Assembly (NCBI RefSeq): GCF_022605725.1
Contig: NC_065556.1
Coordinates: 6,138,001-6,202,000 of the forward strand
Origin: Anthonomus grandis grandis
Taxonomy: Eukaryota > Arthropoda > Insecta > Coleoptera > Curculionidae
Reading direction: 5' to 3'
Length of the DNA stretch: 64,000 nt
Under the pieces are notes generated by a model. That model saw only the letters and a program-made list of their open reading frames with translations. It searched no databases and was not told the origin of the DNA. The stretch's first letter is position 1; each line of letters opens with the position of its first letter. Positions 10,421 through 21,744 of the stretch are shown here, one piece after another. The translations under genes were made by a program, and so were the position numbers.

Positions 10421-11755
10421 CCACAAGGCACCACAAGGTGGGGGACAATACTCCTCCCTGCGGGCAGCCCCTAGCCGCAAACGTTTCGACAATCTCGTTG
10501 TTGAGCTGGGCAGTTAAATGACGTTTCGAGAGCATGGCCACTATCCAGCTAACCAAACAGGGTTCTAAGCCGCGGCTCTCGAGTGCTTGGCAGATTAATG
10601 CGAAAGGGGTGTTGTCGAACGCCCCTTCAATGTCTAGAAACGCACCCAGACAGGCCTTGCCACTACCCAGAGTACCCTCCACCTTCCTCACGAGGTGGTG
10701 TAGGGCTAGGTCCGTGGATTTGATAGGCGTATTTGTTGACCAGGATACTTTCCTTAAGGTACCGATCAATCAGCCTCTCCATCGCCTTCAGCATAAAACT
10801 GGTAAGGCTGATAGTTCGGTACAATTTGGGATCTGTAAACTCGCTTTGTCCGGGTTTCGGAATGAAGACGACTTTCATTTGACGTCATAACTTTGGGACG
10901 TAGCCCTGAGCAAGGGACGTCCTGAATAGGCTGACTATGTGTGGGGTTAGTACTTCTAACCCATTTTGCAAAAAGCATGGAGATTTGAAGGGGGCGAATG
11001 TCTTGATTGCCCATTTCACCCTCTCGTAGGTAATTATTTATTCTTCTAGTAGTCTTGAACTCTAAGCGAATCGGAGCCCGTGAACAGCTAGAAGGATCGC
11101 GAGATGAGTTGGAGTCTGGGAAGTGAGTGCGCAGCATGACCTCCAGTGAATCCCGCTCATTGGTAGTGAAGCCGCCATCGGAAGTGACAGCGACCCCAAT
11201 TTAGTTCCAGGTTCCTTGGACAGTACTTGCAGTCGTGCTGCGGAGGGTGTGTTTTCCATGTCATCGCAGAACCGCCTCCAGCACTGTCTTTTGGAATCCC
11301 TGAGTGTCTTTTTGTATTGCCTTTGAGCTGCGTGGAACGCATCCCAGTCAGTGCCAAGCTTAGTGCGCTCAGCCCTGCGAAGGAGCCGACGCGTAGTGTC
11401 ACGGTGCTTTTCCGTGTTACTGTTCCATCAGGCATTCTTGGCATTGGCGGGTCTCCGTCTGAGGGGACAGCTGCTCTCGAATGCCGCGACTATCGCACGA
11501 GTCAGGTTGACATCGTCCCGATCTCTGTGTCGGCCGGAAGTGTGTACCTTGCCGGCATGTCCGCAAGACCACCGACTAGTTCCTCTCGAAAGTGGTCCCA
11601 GTGGCACCTTGGATTTCTGTAGGCTAGGGTATCGCACCGAGCCTGCTTTTTTAATTCAAAAGTGTGGTCACTGTGGTCCGATATTGTGACCTCAAGTGAC
11701 ACTCTCTATGAGCTGAAAAGGTTCACAGTACGAGGTGAACAGATAGTAAGGTCAA
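10421..11755 (-). pseudogene. LINE fragment: end of endonuclease, linker, N-terminal reverse transcriptase
   Basis: The minus strand first shows an endonuclease-like end (SDHSDHTFE at about 11680). Then comes a linker with RNPR and a WDHFREEL-like motif, and then reverse transcriptase with FLDIEGAFDN (about 10635) and GCPQGGVLSPTLW (about 10470). It is cut at both ends and frameshifted. GC content is clearly higher than in its surroundings, which suggests a different origin. The junction falls inside env on both sides, and the orientation matches env. The motifs resemble R1/jockey-group LINEs; the clade is not settled. No function is possible. Confidence 0.85.
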
Positions 11756-11833
11756 TAATTGTTTGATTTGTTAGTAGTATTATTTATTAAAATCTTAGAG
11801 CTTAAAACATTATATGAGTTATAATATAACGTT

Positions 11834-12052
11834 TTAAGCTCTATTATTATTTTTTCTAATTGTGTTTGTATGATATCTATATTTACTAACATTTCCTAAT
11901 TTAATCGGAAGTATAGGATTTTTAATTCTTGTAAGTGGGGCAACTTTACTGCTGATTATAGGAAGTAGAATGGCCAACATCAGAGTTGTCTTCATTGGGG
12001 TCATCATTTTCGTGTAAAGGAAAATTTCCTTTAGTTTTAGGTCTCCTTGCAA
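11834..12052 (-). pseudogene. env: env N-terminus with signal peptide (copy 2)
   Basis: A short open frame of 72 codons. An internal Met is followed by a hydrophobic stretch (TLMLAILLPIIS) typical of a secretion signal, then the start of a mature ectodomain. This part is missing from copy 1, where the mariner sits. The frame ends before the LINE junction at 11755. Confidence 0.55.
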
Positions 12053-12059
12053 ATGCTTT

Positions 12060-12520
12060 ATGTTATACTCCTTTTTTTGTTAATAATTTTATTGACTCAT
12101 TTAATTCTGTTTTTTCAAATTTGGGTAATGCTTTACTTCGAAATTTGGTTTTAATATAAGTCGGTGTATTGATTTCGTATTTAGGGGGTTCTTTACGTTT
12201 TTCATTTCTTTTGTCTATAATATTTTTCATAATTTCTTAAATTGATTCAGATATTTTAGCATAGGTCTTTTTGAAAATTTTCTTATGATTTTGTATATAG
12301 TCTAAGATTATTACATGATCATTAAGATCAAACAGTTTAGTGTTATTTATATGTCCTTTAATTATTTCAAACGGAGTAAATTTTATAACATTATGAATGA
12401 AATTATTATATCGTAATAAAGCTCTTAAAACTAAAGCTTTTTTAATTGTTTTGTAGTAAATTTGTTTATTTTGGAAATTTGGATTAAACTTATTATTGTT
12501 TGGATAATGATTCTAATTAC
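12060..12520 (-). pseudogene. pol: Integrase C-terminal remnant (copy 2)
   Basis: Minus-strand sequence matches 4130-4350 of copy 1 (LLRYNNFIHNV, FTPFEIIK, NHKKIFKKTYAKISES) and then continues about 250 bp further than copy 1 before env. It joins gag-derived sequence near 12520, so most of pol was lost in one deletion. Confidence 0.75.
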
Positions 12521-12589
12521 CATAAAATTATAAAATTAAATTATATTAATAAAATTTTTATTTTTATTAGAGTAATTTTTAGTATTATT

Positions 12590-13270
12590 AATATTACTAT
12601 TGATATTATGATCTTTCGAAATTTTCGAATTTGATTACATACGCCATCGCATCTTCTAAAGAGTCTGGTTTTATAAGATGCATGTTTTCTAAAGAGTTTC
12701 AGTACAACCAACAATAAAAGTATTTAATTCTGTTTTATCGTGAGGTTTAATTTGATAGGTCCTTTCTTGAACTGATATTGTAAAATCGATTCTTATTTAT
12801 TGAGCAACACTGCTTGTTAAAAGTTACTGTTTTCAAAATTAATTAAGTTTTAATTTTTGAAGGGTCTTGCTCTGGTTAATTCATGGATTAAACAGTCAAG
12901 ATCGCGTCTATCTGAGAAGCATTGTATTAAAGAGGTTTTTAAATCTTGCCAGCTTAATATTTCTGTTCTGTTACCTACTAAAACTTCAGCTCTAGGTACC
13001 AATTAATTTTTCTTAGAAAGATTTAAAAATGTATATCATTAATTCGTCGTCATTTAAAGGACGATAACTATTACAAACACTATCACATCTAGAAATGAAT
13101 TTGTATAGGGTATTAACATTACCATCATATGGTTTAATGTTATCTAATTTTAATTGAAATAAATCCCAGTTTACTTTAGGTTTTTCTAAGGCTACTTGGG
13201 TTGTCATTTTACAATTTTTAAATTACTTAATTTAATTTAATATATCGTTATCTGAGTCAGTATCTGACAT
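12590..13270 (-). pseudogene. gag: gag of copy 2 (broken)
   Basis: The ATG at about 13270 gives the same first residues as copy 1 (MSDTD) but meets a stop after 12 codons. The following frame (13207-13013) is open and retains the KPYDGNVNTLYKF segment deleted in copy 1. The remainder (12960-12590) follows copy 1 in other frames. The Asn-rich tail is truncated. Confidence 0.75.
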
Positions 13271-13607
13271 AAATCTTAAAAACGTAATTTTGATCAATTC
13301 ACTTGATTTAACTTAAAATTAATGCAACCAATTCGCAACAAAAATAGTTATTTGTGCTATACATATACTAATCAATTTACATTTAATATGTAAGAACTTA
13401 ATAAATTATCCTTATTAAAACCTTAAACAGAGGGTAAAATAAGGGCAAAAAGGAAGTGGCACTTACCTTTCTCAATTATACTATTACTGTGTCCATACAC
13501 CACGTCTAGACCACACGTTTCTTCTTTTTGGACTATGTCTGAAGGGGTTGAGACTCCACGTTAAAGGGTTTCTTGTCCACGATGGAAAGCACTTTTCAAC
13601 GGACACA

Positions 13608-13625
13608 ATCCTACCGACTGCGCCA
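13608..13625 (-). other. Primer binding site of copy 2
   Basis: Reverse complement of the site at 1599-1616, unchanged. Confidence 0.8.
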
Positions 13626-13830
13626 ATTATATATTTTGTGGTGAAATTCTTATTTTTAAATATTTTTATTATAATTAAAAATACAGAGTGACTGTACTTA
13701 GACTATAGGTATAAAGAATGAGCCTAAAAACTAGGATTACATATATTTATAATATATAAAAGCTAATCTAGCAAAATAAAGATGACTCTTGAATCAGTTT
13801 ATATACTGGGCGTTTTTGTCTATATAACTT
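13625..13830 (-). repeat. 5' LTR of copy 2
   Basis: On the minus strand it reads AGTTATATAGAC...TATATAATT and matches both LTRs of copy 1. No second LTR was found for this copy, so no target duplication can be read. Confidence 0.85.
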
Positions 13831-14030
13831 GTGCTAGTGTCCTTTTTTGCCACAGTGATATAAAAACCTGTTGTTTTTGTCTGTTTTCTAGTGAAATTAG
13901 CTTTAGTAATGTTGTAAATAACATTACATCCTAAAAAGTTTTGTCTCTATGTAAGCTAGGGTAAAGCGCTACTATGCGAGTGCTGTTGCCACGTTGACGT
14001 AAACATCTAGACAAAACATTTAAGTGCGCC

Positions 14031-14640
14031 ATGGGAAAAAATGATGATAGTGGCGAGGAAGATCCTTTGTGTAAAACGTGTAACAGTAAAAGAAAACGAA
14101 CAAGGTCTGTTTTATGAAGAAAAATGCCAATCCTGGTACCATGTAAATTATGTTGGTATAACTTGTGAACAATATAAGAAAATGGCTAAAGAAATCCTAG
14201 ATATTCTAATTGGTATATGTCCTACATGAAATGCACAAAAATAGATAATGAAATTGAATAAGTGAATGTAAAGTAAAAAAAAATGGATTTAATCGTCGCG
14301 AAGTGATACGCACAAGTCTCTTACCTGATAAAGCTACTAAATCGGACTTGGCTACTAGAATGGCGATTACTCAATTCATCACCCACACACGATTAATCAA
14401 GTATTTGGGTTGAATCAAAAAATTAATGGTTCCGAAATCTCAACACAAGAAACAACGCGGACGGTACCGTCACTCACACCGGAGTCCGTTCTCATTCTTT
14501 TTCCCCAATCAAATTGGGCTTGCCAAATTTATCACTTATGGGCATGCTCGATGCAAAAAAAGACGATCTGTCCGTATATTTAAAAGAAATCATACAGAGC
14601 GATACTGTATATTAGATGCGATAAAAAAGTAAATTTTGCA
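14031..14640 (+). pseudogene. LINE ORF1 N-terminal remnant with PHD-like zinc finger
   Basis: The ATG at 14031 opens an acidic start, followed by CKTCNSK. After a frameshift near 14090 the finger continues with CQSWYHVN, the Cys/Trp/His spacing of PHD-type fingers found at the start of ORF1 in some arthropod LINEs. Further on, GMLDAKKDDLSVYLKEI (about 14540) looks like the coil-forming part. Broken by several shifts and stops. Confidence 0.5.
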
Positions 14641-15234
14641 TTATTATTTTGAATATAGATATGTGCTGAAACTAATATTAAAATGCATTTATTTTCAATG
14701 TTCTACCCACTTAATAGTCTCCAATAATTTACCAAAAAAGAATCAAATACAATAAAATAAAATAAAGAGTTCTAAACACTACACGTAAAAAATAACTAGA
14801 AGAACTAATGAAAATAGAAACATGCATTCGTAAAATCAAGAGTCTCTGCGACAAGTGTCAGGCAAAAGTGACTAGCATGTCAGAGAATATCAAATGTTTA
14901 GCCAAGCCGAATCCGAGGCCAACTTATACGCAAGTGTAAGTTGATAAGATAAGCAAATGTCAACAGGGCAAGGAATGGCAAGACCCTCAAATGTTCCAAA
15001 CTTAATAATCAAGCCAAAAATAAGCAAGACGTACAAAAATCTTTTCAAGATATTCAAAAAATTAAACCAATGAATATTGGTAACCCCAATATTCATTGGT
15101 TTAATTTTAATTATTAACATTAAAAGTTATGAGAGAGACAGCAAGTAAAAAGTTCGGAAAAAACTATGACATTATTGACTTCCAAAAAAATTTACAGATA
15201 AAGATACTTGGATGTTAGTTACTTAGGGAACTAC

Positions 15235-15242
15235 AGTGAAAG
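15235..15242 (+). repeat. hAT target-site duplication, left copy
   Basis: AGTGAAAG, identical to 18182-18189 on the other side of the element. An 8-bp duplication is the hAT signature. Confidence 0.92.
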
Positions 15243-15536
15243 GCAGTGGCGGCTCGTGGTTAGGTGAGAGATGCGTTCTGCACATTCATCGATAAAATAT
15301 AAAAGATTGCAAAAAAGGGGAGAAACGCGGAGAAATCAAAGATGTTTTTTTAAACTAGACAAAATTAAACTTTTCCTTATAGCTTTCATTAAATGGTGTT
15401 TATATAGGTATTCTTATTAAAAAAAACTAGTATTAAGTCCAGATATGTGTCTAAAAACAGCCCCTTTTTGACATTTTACCTTCCAAAAATATATCAAATA
15501 AACATAAAAAGAACATGCAACTTATGAACAACAACT

Positions 15537-15540
<4 letters not shown>

Positions 15541-15571
<31 letters not shown>
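15541..15571. repeat. (TA)n microsatellite
   Basis: About 15 TA units in the 3' region of the hAT element. Confidence 0.9.
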
Positions 15572-15575
<4 letters not shown>

Positions 15576-15613
15576 TAAATTTATATTTATAATTACATCG
15601 TAACCTATAATAG

Positions 15614-17549
15614 TTATTTTTTGAAGATTAAGTTTATTCTTCGATTTTTTTTGGCTGCAAATTTGTCTATAACCATCTCGTTGAAGTTTACAATTTGCGT
15701 GACGATTTGCTTTTCCATTGAAAGCATCGATAGTGCTACCAGACGTTCTTCCACCATAGAATTACGTAAAAATGTTTTGATGCGCTTTAAAGTGGAGAAA
15801 GAACGTTCGGCTTCAGCTGTCGACATCGGAATAGTTATGAGTATTTCCAAGAGCTTTTTAGTTTCTGGAAATGTATCGGTCAAATTATTTTCTATGAGTA
15901 ATTTTAAAAAAGGTATTGCTCCTTGTATCTCCCTGCAGTCTGGTCTGGAATAAATCACTGAAAGCTCTGTTTTTAAACGCTCCTTATCAAAATTGGGGTA
16001 TGAATCGCAAGTTACTTTTAATTTTTCATCAGGAAAATAATTAATATAGCTAGCGAACTGGTCAGAATTCAGCAATGAAGCAGCTAATAAATGATTTTTA
16101 AAATGAAATCTATCCTTAGCGCAATTAATAATTATGTCACAAACTTCCAACGCAGCAATACGGTGATCGAATTGACTGTCATATTTTCTTTTTCTTTTAG
16201 GAGGTCCTACTTCACATTCAAGCAAGGATGCAATATCTTTGGCTTCATTAATAATTTCGTCAATTGAACTTCTTACTGTCGTAATGCTCTGCTCAAAAAC
16301 TTGTATTTTGTGGTTGATTTCTACAGGATCAATTTTTCGTTTTTGTAATTCATTGTACAGGATATCGGTGTGTGGCATAATACGGTGAAAAAATGTTAGC
16401 CAGAAAATAAACTTTGAATCCTGTAACATTCTTCTTATTGAGGAAGCTGCGGTACATGCCATTGAGTTAATAAATGAATTTTCTATTTCTTCCATGCATT
16501 CAAGCATAGATTCCCGATATTCAAATACGATGTTAACTGTTCTAATATTAAAATTCCAACGTGTTGGTGCTCCGTGGGGAATTCTTTTCCCAACAATTCT
16601 ATTAAGCACAGCTACGCGCTGCGGAGAATTTTTAAAAAATAAAGGAATTTCCTGAAGATTGCCAAAAAAAACTCGAACTTGGGAGCTCTCAGATGCTGCC
16701 TTAGACATTATTAAATTCAACTGGTGCGCATAGCAGTGTACAAAATGAGCAAATTTGTACTGATCTTTAATTCGCGCCTGAACACCAGTATTTCTGCCAC
16801 TCATTACTGCTGCTCCATCGTAGCTTTGAGCTATCAACTTATCCTTAGAATTTTCTAAAATCGGGTCTAAGACACTGCGAATATCAGCAGTCAAACTTTC
16901 TGCATTTAAATTTTGTGGCTCCAAATAAGTCCAGAACCGTTCAACCGGATCCCCATTTTGGATATACATATCTAAAAATTACAACCATTTGAGATTTGGC
17001 TGACACATCCGTTGTTTCATCTGCTATAACGGAAATATATGGAGCTGTGCGAATCTCGTCTAAAATTTTTTCGTGGCAAACTTCCAATATACAATCCAAA
17101 ATGTCATTTTGAATATCTTTTGATATACCTTTAAATACACTTGAGTCTTTTAAATGTTCCGCCACTGTTTTATCAAGTTCAGCTGTAAAATTTATCAGAC
17201 CACGAAAAATACCTGGGTTTTCCGATGTCAAAGTTTCATCGTGGCCCCTAAGCGCAAGCTCGAATAATCCACAAAATTTTATACAGTCAATAATTTTAGA
17301 TAACACATACCTGTTTTTTGTTACATTCTCGTTATATAATCGAATATTTGTCCAATAGGCACTGTCCAACTTTTCACGAATATTAACACTACCCAACAAA
17401 CCTAGATTCATTACATTGTTTAAATGATTTCTTGATGATTCGTGGCGTTTAATTTTTTCACTTAGATGCACCAGGTCAGTTACACCAACTACAGTCCAAG
17501 ATTTGTCCCCACCAAATAAAAGACACGGAAAACAAAAAAGAGCATTTTT
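15614..17549 (-). pseudogene. hAT transposase (ZMYM1/DUF4371-like), one frameshift
   Basis: About 640 residues in two overlapping frames. The N-terminus (about 17549-17430) has a TTF-type zinc finger (LFCFPCLLFGG ... KIKRHESS..H). The DUF4371-like core holds ADETTDVS (catalytic D) and SYDGAAVMSG. HCYAHQLNLIMS comes next, then an all-alpha insertion with a basic GPPKRKRKYDSQF segment. The C-terminus is the hAT dimerisation domain (MSTAEAERSFSTLKRIK). The frame changes between 16941 and 16969 near YVYPKWGS/GDPVERF, a one-base indel; otherwise the frame is open to the stop at 15614. The enzyme would excise and insert the element with 8-bp duplications. The exact start is unclear because stops lie just upstream of the zinc finger. 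Confidence 0.9.
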
Positions 17550-18181
17550 TTATTACATCCGCATATCCAGTTATTTCTAGCATAAATATCTGGAGTAAAA
17601 ATTCTTTTATATATATAATTTTATATATTGTGTATGTATAATTTGATAATTATATTAATCAAATTATACACCACATTCATTTTCAGAGTATAGAGATCAG
17701 CTGACACAGCACAACACACAACGCAAAAAAAACAATTAACTACTAAATGCAAAACCGTCAACAGTCAGCAGAATTACTGCAACTGTTTGCAGCTCCGTTC
17801 CGACTTAAAATTCGCTATCTAAACTTATGGCGAAGTGCGGTGCGGGGCGAGGAAAAGGGCTTAACGCGGAGCACAGAACTCGAATGTGGTCCAGCTAGGT
17901 TGCGTTAATGGCATTGCAACTGTAGTGATTGGCATGCCAACAGTTTTTACTTGGCCGACTGTAATAATCAGGTGTTCGTTCGGGGCGCGTTGGAGCGCGG
18001 ATTGAAGGCATTGAGACCTACTATATGGCGTTCTCGGCCGAAAATATACAGTTTTATTATTTTGTTAGGTTTTAATTTTATTTTACTTAGAAAAATATTA
18101 AATAATTTCAAAAATAGTTAATCTGTATGAAAATGTTGGGGGTTCTGCAGCTCTGCAGCTCTTATGCACTAGCCGCCCCTG

Positions 18182-18189
18182 AGTGAAAG
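18182..18189 (+). repeat. hAT target-site duplication, right copy
   Basis: AGTGAAAG, identical to 15235-15242. Confidence 0.92.
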
Positions 18190-18212
18190 TGATGCGGAAG
18201 CCATAATAAATA

Positions 18213-18251
18213 TATTACGTATTACATATTACATATTACATATTACATATA
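18213..18251. repeat. Seven-base tandem repeat (ATTACAT)n
   Basis: About five units of a 7-bp motif, slightly diverged at both ends. Confidence 0.8.
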
Positions 18252-18299
18252 ACTTATATTAAAACCTTTAAGACAAAAAAATCTATGCAGAGTGTTCCT

Positions 18300-18650
18300 C
18301 TGGACTCTTTCACAGGTTTTGGTTTTTTCACATTATTTATAAAAAATTAAATGGATTGGGAAAGATATCCAGTATATGAAAACATATGTATACTTAAACG
18401 TTTTAAGTGCCAACAATATAACCATAAATCTAATGACTGTCCTAATAAATTAGTATGTTGTATTTGTACTAAAGAACATGAAACAAAAGACTTTGCTAGG
18501 CAGAACCAGAAGCCAAAGTCTAAATACTGTGACATAGCAAATGTTCTACAAGTAATAACATTCATTACAAGGCAAGTGACATGGAATGACCTACATACCA
18601 ATATCCTCTAGAGAATGCAAGATCAAAAATTAATTATGGCTGACCTAACA
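18300..18650 (+). pseudogene. LINE ORF1 C-terminal remnant with zinc knuckles
   Basis: Knuckle-type motif CQQYNHKSNDC (about 18408-18440), then a second Cys set CCICTKEHETKD (about 18458-18494). Spacing fits the nucleic-acid-binding knuckles of LINE ORF1 proteins. Open from 18351 to 18611, with a stop just before at about 18348. Confidence 0.7.
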
Positions 18651-18689
18651 AATAAGTTATTAAATACTATACCTGACTTAGTAAATACT

Positions 18690-20460
18690 AGACTAAAAAT
18701 GAGTTAAAGGTAAACATTCAATATAAGGGAATAAATATTCTGCGTATAAGCACTAGAGGTCTACAGTCTAATTTTAGCAATTTATTTTTGTTTTTAGAAA
18801 CATACTATATTAATAACTATTGTCATTATTCTGGTGGAATGTTATAAATTAGAGTCTGTATTAGCTTTTTGGATTACAGGTTATGCAACATATTATAATA
18901 ATGGTCGCTATAACTGTTTTGATGAGAATTCTTATCTTCTTAAAGTCAAATTTAATTACAAATTCGAATTTGTGAACTACAAGCTACCACTCTCACACTC
19001 TCAGAAGTTACCGTAAGAAAAATTCATTACACAAGCTAAAAAAATCTTAATTATGATATCACATCATATAAGCCGCCACCACCGAATGTACATAACTTTA
19101 TAAATGATTTAAATCTATTTTTTGAACAAAAAACAAATAGTAGTAGGAATTTTGAGGTGTTCTTGAGTAATATAAATAATAATCTTCTTAATAAAGAGAG
19201 CGCTAATGTAAATAAAGATATCTATTTATCCAGCATATTTTTGCATGGACTTGTGCCATTTTGTCAAGAAGTTGCAAAGGAAAAAAGTGAGACAAGCCTC
19301 GACAACATTTTTTTACTAGATAAAAACAAAACAAATTCTAGCAAAATTTGTTGTAGAGCATGATATAACTAATCATTTCCCTCTGATGTTGCACTTTTGA
19401 GATAACTGTATATCTAGTTCAAAATCACCCCATTCTCAAAAAAACCTAAATCATATTGACATGAATAAATTAAACATTCTTAAAACTGAAAAACGATAAA
19501 CTGTATGCATACTTTCAGTTAAAGTCAACCACAAGAAACCACAAATTACTTACTAAAGGAACTCAATACAATAATAGGAAAATCTAAAAGTGTAAACCAT
19601 ATATTTAAAAATAATTATAGCAAATTCAAACCGTGGATTACTAATGATATAATAAATTCGATAAAAAACCCTGACAAGATGAAAAAAGCCATCAAACTAT
19701 TATTTATATCTTTTAATAATACTGAAGTATAAGGAATACAGAAATCGCCTGAACAAAATTATACAATTTACAAAGGTACTATAAAAATATGATACTATAA
19801 TATAAATATATAAAATAAACTATAAACAATACTATAAAAATAAATTTAATCAAAATTCATAGAACATAAAAATGATTTATAATTTGACAAATGAGCAAAA
19901 ATCAAAAGCCATTATAAACTGCATAAAAGATGAAAAAAATAACAAAATCTTCGAAGAGAAATCAATTGCTAATTATAAAAATATTTTTTTTACAAACATA
20001 AGTAAACAAAGGTCTCCAAAGATAAAGCGCAAAATACTATTCCTTTTCCATTGTCGAATAGTCCACCCTTCTCCTATTATTTTTAAAGCCAACAAGTTTA
20101 TATAACATATTAAGAGTTTAAAAAATAATTGCTACTGACTTTTAAAATTCTTAAACAATTACACGTCTATATTTTAAAGTCCTTAGTTCATATAATTAAT
20201 TTGATTTTTAAAACACGAAAAGTCCTAATACACTTTAAGACTCCTGTAGTGACACCAATATAAAAAGCTGAAGACAATATAGGTAACTATAGACCAATAA
20301 GCGTCATCTCAAATCTGGAAAAAATATTTGAAAAATGTCTTAAAATGTCCTAAATTCAAATAATTTACATTCAAAAAATCTATTTGGTTTTAGGCCAGAT
20401 ATGAGTACGTCACATGCAATTTATGAGCTGGTCTCAAGAATAATATATCACTTAAATAAA
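18690..20460 (+). pseudogene. LINE ORF2 remnant: AP endonuclease and start of reverse transcriptase
   Basis: INILRISTRGLQSNF (about 18729) is the AP-endonuclease start, followed in another frame by TECYKLES-like and GYATYYNNGRYN segments (18834-19000). Linker relics lie at 19060-19360 and 19500-19730. The reverse transcriptase begins with DNIGNYRPISVISNLEKIF (about 20270-20325) and FGFRPDMSTSHAIYEL (about 20385-20430), then is cut by the Harbinger at 20461. Strongly decayed. The motif style fits the CR1/jockey group. Confidence 0.75.
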
Positions 20461-20695
20461 GGTACACACACAAAGAAAGCAGGTTTCCTGCTTACTGGCA
20501 GTCTGCGCTTATAAACGTCAATAATTTAGTGCGCTTTTAAATGTTCCCGCACATAGACAAAGCCGGTCGGAACTTGTTGCAAGCGTTAATCGGCGCCGAC
20601 TCTTTTACCGGAATGAATTTTCAGTTCTTGGTCGTTTATTTTCGGAGCCGAGCGTGCGTTATTAGTGCATAAAATTTTTTTAATACATTGTGATA

Positions 20696-20820
20696 ATGGA
20701 CGTAGAAAGTCTGATCTCTGCTGTTTTTGCAAGGCCTGCACTCTGGAATAAACGGCTAAGGTCTCACTCTATAGAAATGTATTCCAACGTTTGTGGAATG
20801 AAATAGTAGCTGAAATGGAA
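20696..20820 (+). pseudogene. MADF-type DNA-binding gene of Harbinger 1, exon 1
   Basis: The ATG at 20696 gives MDVESLISAVFARPALWNK, the first helix of a MADF (Myb/SANT-like) domain. An indel near 20765 shifts the frame into a stop. In the shifted frame LWNEIVAEMEV follows and meets a GTAAAT donor at 20821. In PIF/Harbinger elements this second protein is thought to bind DNA and help transposase reach the nucleus and element ends. Confidence 0.6.
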
Positions 20821-20979
20821 GTAAATGCTAAATTTCCATTAATAATAATAGTTTATATTTCCAATGTTTAAGGAAAAATACATTTTACTTATATGTGTTT
20901 ATTAAATAAATATAAAAACCAGGCAAAAGGGCCTTATAATAAAAACGAAACTGTTTAATTGCGATAATTCAGTGGATTA

Positions 20980-21738
20980 TTAGAAAAAAAGTTGGTAAGT
21001 GTATTGGTAAATTGTTTTAGCTGTATTTGGTGGTTTCCCAGCACTTTGATTTTCACGATTTCTTTGCTCGATGTCTACATCAGTTAACTGTCTTGAAACA
21101 TTTTCTAGACAGTTAACATCAGACAGCAAACTATCAAGAATGGTGTTATGTTGAATACAAATGCATTTAATAATGTTATCTGCCACAAGTATATATGTTT
21201 CGATCGGTTTGGACAAGATACGCCATTTTGCAGTTAGTATTCCAAAAGTATATTCGATTGTTTTTCAAGCTCTGGAGAGTCTGTTGTTAAAGCATTCTTG
21301 ATCAATAGGCAAATTTTTTCCATCAAAAGGTTTCAGTAAAAATTCTAAAAGTGGATAAGCTTCATCCCCTATAAAAACATAAGGTGCCTTCGTATTTGTG
21401 CCTGGAAGGTCAGAAGGTTCAGTTAATTTGATTTTTTTTGTGGTTAATAATTTATAAAAATCTGAGAACTGGAAAATTCCGCCGTCACTTTGTTTTCCAT
21501 AAGCATCTACGTCTATAGCAATCAGTTTGTAATTGGCATCTGCAATTGCTTGAAGTACAACAGAAAAATATTTTTTATAGTTTAAAAACACAGACCCAGA
21601 ATTTTTTGGACAAATAACGCGGACATGTTTTCCATCAATGGCACTTATTACGTGGGGAAAGTTCCATATATTGTAAAAGTCTTCAGCCATCATTTTAAAA
21701 GTTTCTTTTGTTGGAATAGGCATATGTTCGGGCTGCAA
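20980..21738 (-). pseudogene. Harbinger 1 transposase, exon 2 (DDE domain), one stop
   Basis: DDE_4-type transposase core: AIDGKHVRV (first D, about 21640), IGDEAYPL (second D, about 21358) and TIEYTFG (E, about 21250). An in-frame TGA at about 21265, in LSRA*KTIEY, is the only break in an otherwise open reading that ends at 20980. The first part of the exon is deleted at the junction near 21740. The exon lies inside the intron of the plus-strand MADF gene. Confidence 0.88.
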
Positions 21739-21744
21739 CTCAGG

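Larger units (their letters stand above)
9957..13830 (-). mobile_element. Second errantivirus-like copy, inverted, chimeric with a LINE segment
   Basis: Reading leftward: 5' LTR (13830-13625), primer binding site, leader, gag, a deletion into the integrase C-terminus, env N-terminus, then a LINE segment (11755-10421) in place of about 940 bp of env, then the env C-terminus ending near 9957. There is no 3' LTR. Landmarks of copy 1 are recovered in order (gag start, Asn-rich Gag, integrase end, env tail). All frames are broken. Confidence 0.85.
15243..18181 (-). mobile_element. hAT transposon, ZMYM-type, nearly intact
   Basis: 2,939 bp, with ends CAGTGGCGGCTCGTG and (reverse strand) CAGGGGCGGCTAGTG, flanked by a perfect 8-bp duplication. 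It encodes one transposase on the minus strand with a single obvious frameshift. It is inserted in LINE ORF1: joining the flanks across one copy of the duplication restores an open reading around AGTGAAAGTGATG. A (TA)n run lies at about 15541-15571, just after the transposase stop. Confidence 0.93.
13990..20460 (+). mobile_element. Decayed LINE with PHD-like ORF1, interrupted by a hAT
   Basis: Relics occur in LINE order on the plus strand: PHD-like finger (14031-14240), coil-like segment (about 14500-14640), more ORF1 (about 14880-15242), hAT insertion (15243-18181), ORF1 knuckles (18190-18620), endonuclease (18700-19100) and the start of reverse transcriptase (about 20220-20460). A Harbinger element follows at 20461. 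Assigning all parts to one LINE is an inference from order and strand. Confidence 0.65.

Noticed and set aside
10534..11689. Long plus-strand open frames at 10534-10890, 11227-11622 and 11351-11689
   Set aside because: Antisense to a GC-rich LINE fragment whose minus frames carry clear reverse transcriptase motifs.
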